A DNA stretch of 13,200 nucleotides, taken from contig JBBQHA010000090.1 of assembly GCA_038323475.1 (NCBI GenBank), positions 1-13,200 on the forward strand, in the 5' to 3' direction. A program made the translations under genes and the position numbers. Numbering within the stretch: the stretch's first letter is position 1; every line of letters begins with the position of its first letter. Of the stretch, positions 12,644 through 13,200 are shown one piece after another. This DNA is from SZAS-103 sp038323475 (GTDB lineage: Bacteria > Pseudomonadota > Gammaproteobacteria > Xanthomonadales > Xanthomonadaceae). Below the pieces are notes generated by a model. That model was not told the DNA's origin. It was given only the letters and a program-made list of their open reading frames with translations, and did no database searches.

Positions 12644-13200
12644 GCTGGCCCCATCCCGGACAAAAGGGAACTTGACGACGCGCACGGCGACTTCCTTGCC
12701 GCGGATGTCGACGCGCACATCCCCGAGGTCGCCTGCCGGAACCCGCGCGAATGCGATCGCCTTGCCGAGCGTCGGCGAGAACGTGCCGGACAGGATCTCG
12801 CCATCGCCGTTCGCGGTCAGGACTTTCTGGCCGTGGCGAAGCACGCCCTTCTCGTCCATCACCAGGCCGACCATCTGTCGCGGCGCGCCTTCGGCTTTCT
12901 GTTTCTCGAGGACCGGCCGGCCGATGAAGTCGCGGCCTGCATCGAGCGCGACCGTCCACGCGAGCGCGGCCTCGTAGGGCGACACGTCTTCGTCCATGTC
13001 CTGGCCGTACAGGTTCATGCCGGCTTCGAGCCGCAAGGTATCGCGCGCGCCGAGCCCTGCCGGCTTCACGCCCGCATCGAGCAGGCGGTTCCAGAACGCG
13101 ACCGCCTGCGCTTCGGGCAGCATGATCTCGAAACCGTCCTCGCCGGTGTAGCCGGTGCGTGCGACGAACATGCCATCCACCTCCGCGGCGGCGAACTTCC
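12626..13200 (-). CDS. gcvT: Aminomethyltransferase of the glycine cleavage system (N-terminus outside window)
   Basis: T-protein, which releases ammonia from aminomethyl-GcvH and transfers the one-carbon unit to tetrahydrofolate. Only the C-terminal 191 or so residues of a protein usually about 370 long are present; the reading frame is open to the right edge. Recognisable family segments are FVARTGYTGEDGFEIMLP (folate-binding region), GLGARDTLRLEAGMNLYGQDMDE, and the C-terminal barrel domain with GEILSGTFSPTLGKAIAFARVP and VDIRGKEVAVRVVKFPFVRDG. The product ends SLVPAK. It is the first visible gene of gcvT-gcvH-gcvPA. The GTG at 13180 is an internal codon, not the start. Confidence 0.96.
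   Translation of the reverse strand, partial: KFAAAEVDGMFVARTGYTGEDGFEIMLPEAQAVAFWNRLLDAGVKPAGLGARDTLRLEAGMNLYGQDMDEDVSPYEAALAWTVALDAGRDFIGRPVLEKQKAEGAPRQMVGLVMDEKGVLRHGQKVLTANGDGEILSGTFSPTLGKAIAFARVPAGDLGDVRVDIRGKEVAVRVVKFPFVRDGASLVPAK

Overview
The window is GC-rich and gene-dense. It looks like the chromosome of a gammaproteobacterium of the Xanthomonadaceae/Lysobacteraceae type. That placement is inferred from the character of the proteins (an NTT-type permease, a LemA/M48 pair, a PAS-GGDEF-EAL protein, a Lys/Ala-rich histone-like protein, a split glycine decarboxylase) and from the style of the intergenic repeats. No marker gene proves it. There is no phage, plasmid, insertion sequence, CRISPR array, tRNA or rRNA that I can see.

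Layout. (1) 1-1210, minus: a nucleotide-transporter-like (NTT/MFS) permease cut by the left edge. (2) 1363-2988, plus: a complete GMC-family FAD oxidoreductase, divergent from the permease. (3) 2989-3304: a gene-free convergent gap filled with three repeat-like palindromic elements. (4) 5846-3305, minus: a two-gene operon, lemA followed by an HtpX-like M48 membrane peptidase with a long C-terminal extension. (5) 5998-7353, plus: an exported serine beta-lactamase-like hydrolase with an unusual Lys/Ala/Ser-rich C-terminal tail, divergent from lemA. (6) 9066-7381, minus: a PAS-GGDEF-EAL cyclic-di-GMP protein with a degenerate GGDEF motif and an apparently intact EAL site. (7) 9808-9440, minus: a histone H1-like (AAKK)n protein. 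(8) 9809-10509: a 700-bp gene-free region holding a strong sigma70-type promoter, a possible small RNA or terminated leader upstream of the histone-like gene, a CpG-rich stretch with A-tracts, and the terminator of the gcv operon. (9) 13200-10510, minus: gcvT (partial), gcvH and gcvPA of the glycine cleavage system. The split P-protein's second half, gcvPB, is not downstream of gcvPA.

How the genes work together. GcvT, GcvH and GcvPA are parts of one complex that decarboxylates glycine and passes C1 units to tetrahydrofolate. LemA and the M48 protease form a recurrent membrane pair, probably acting in envelope quality control. The beta-lactamase-like hydrolase beside them is also exported. 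The most interesting non-gene signal is the roughly 330-nt leader of the histone-like gene: a TTGACA-N17-TAGGTT promoter with an upstream T10 tract, followed about 150-180 nt later by an intrinsic-terminator-like hairpin before the gene begins. It could be an unrecognised small RNA, an attenuator, or both.
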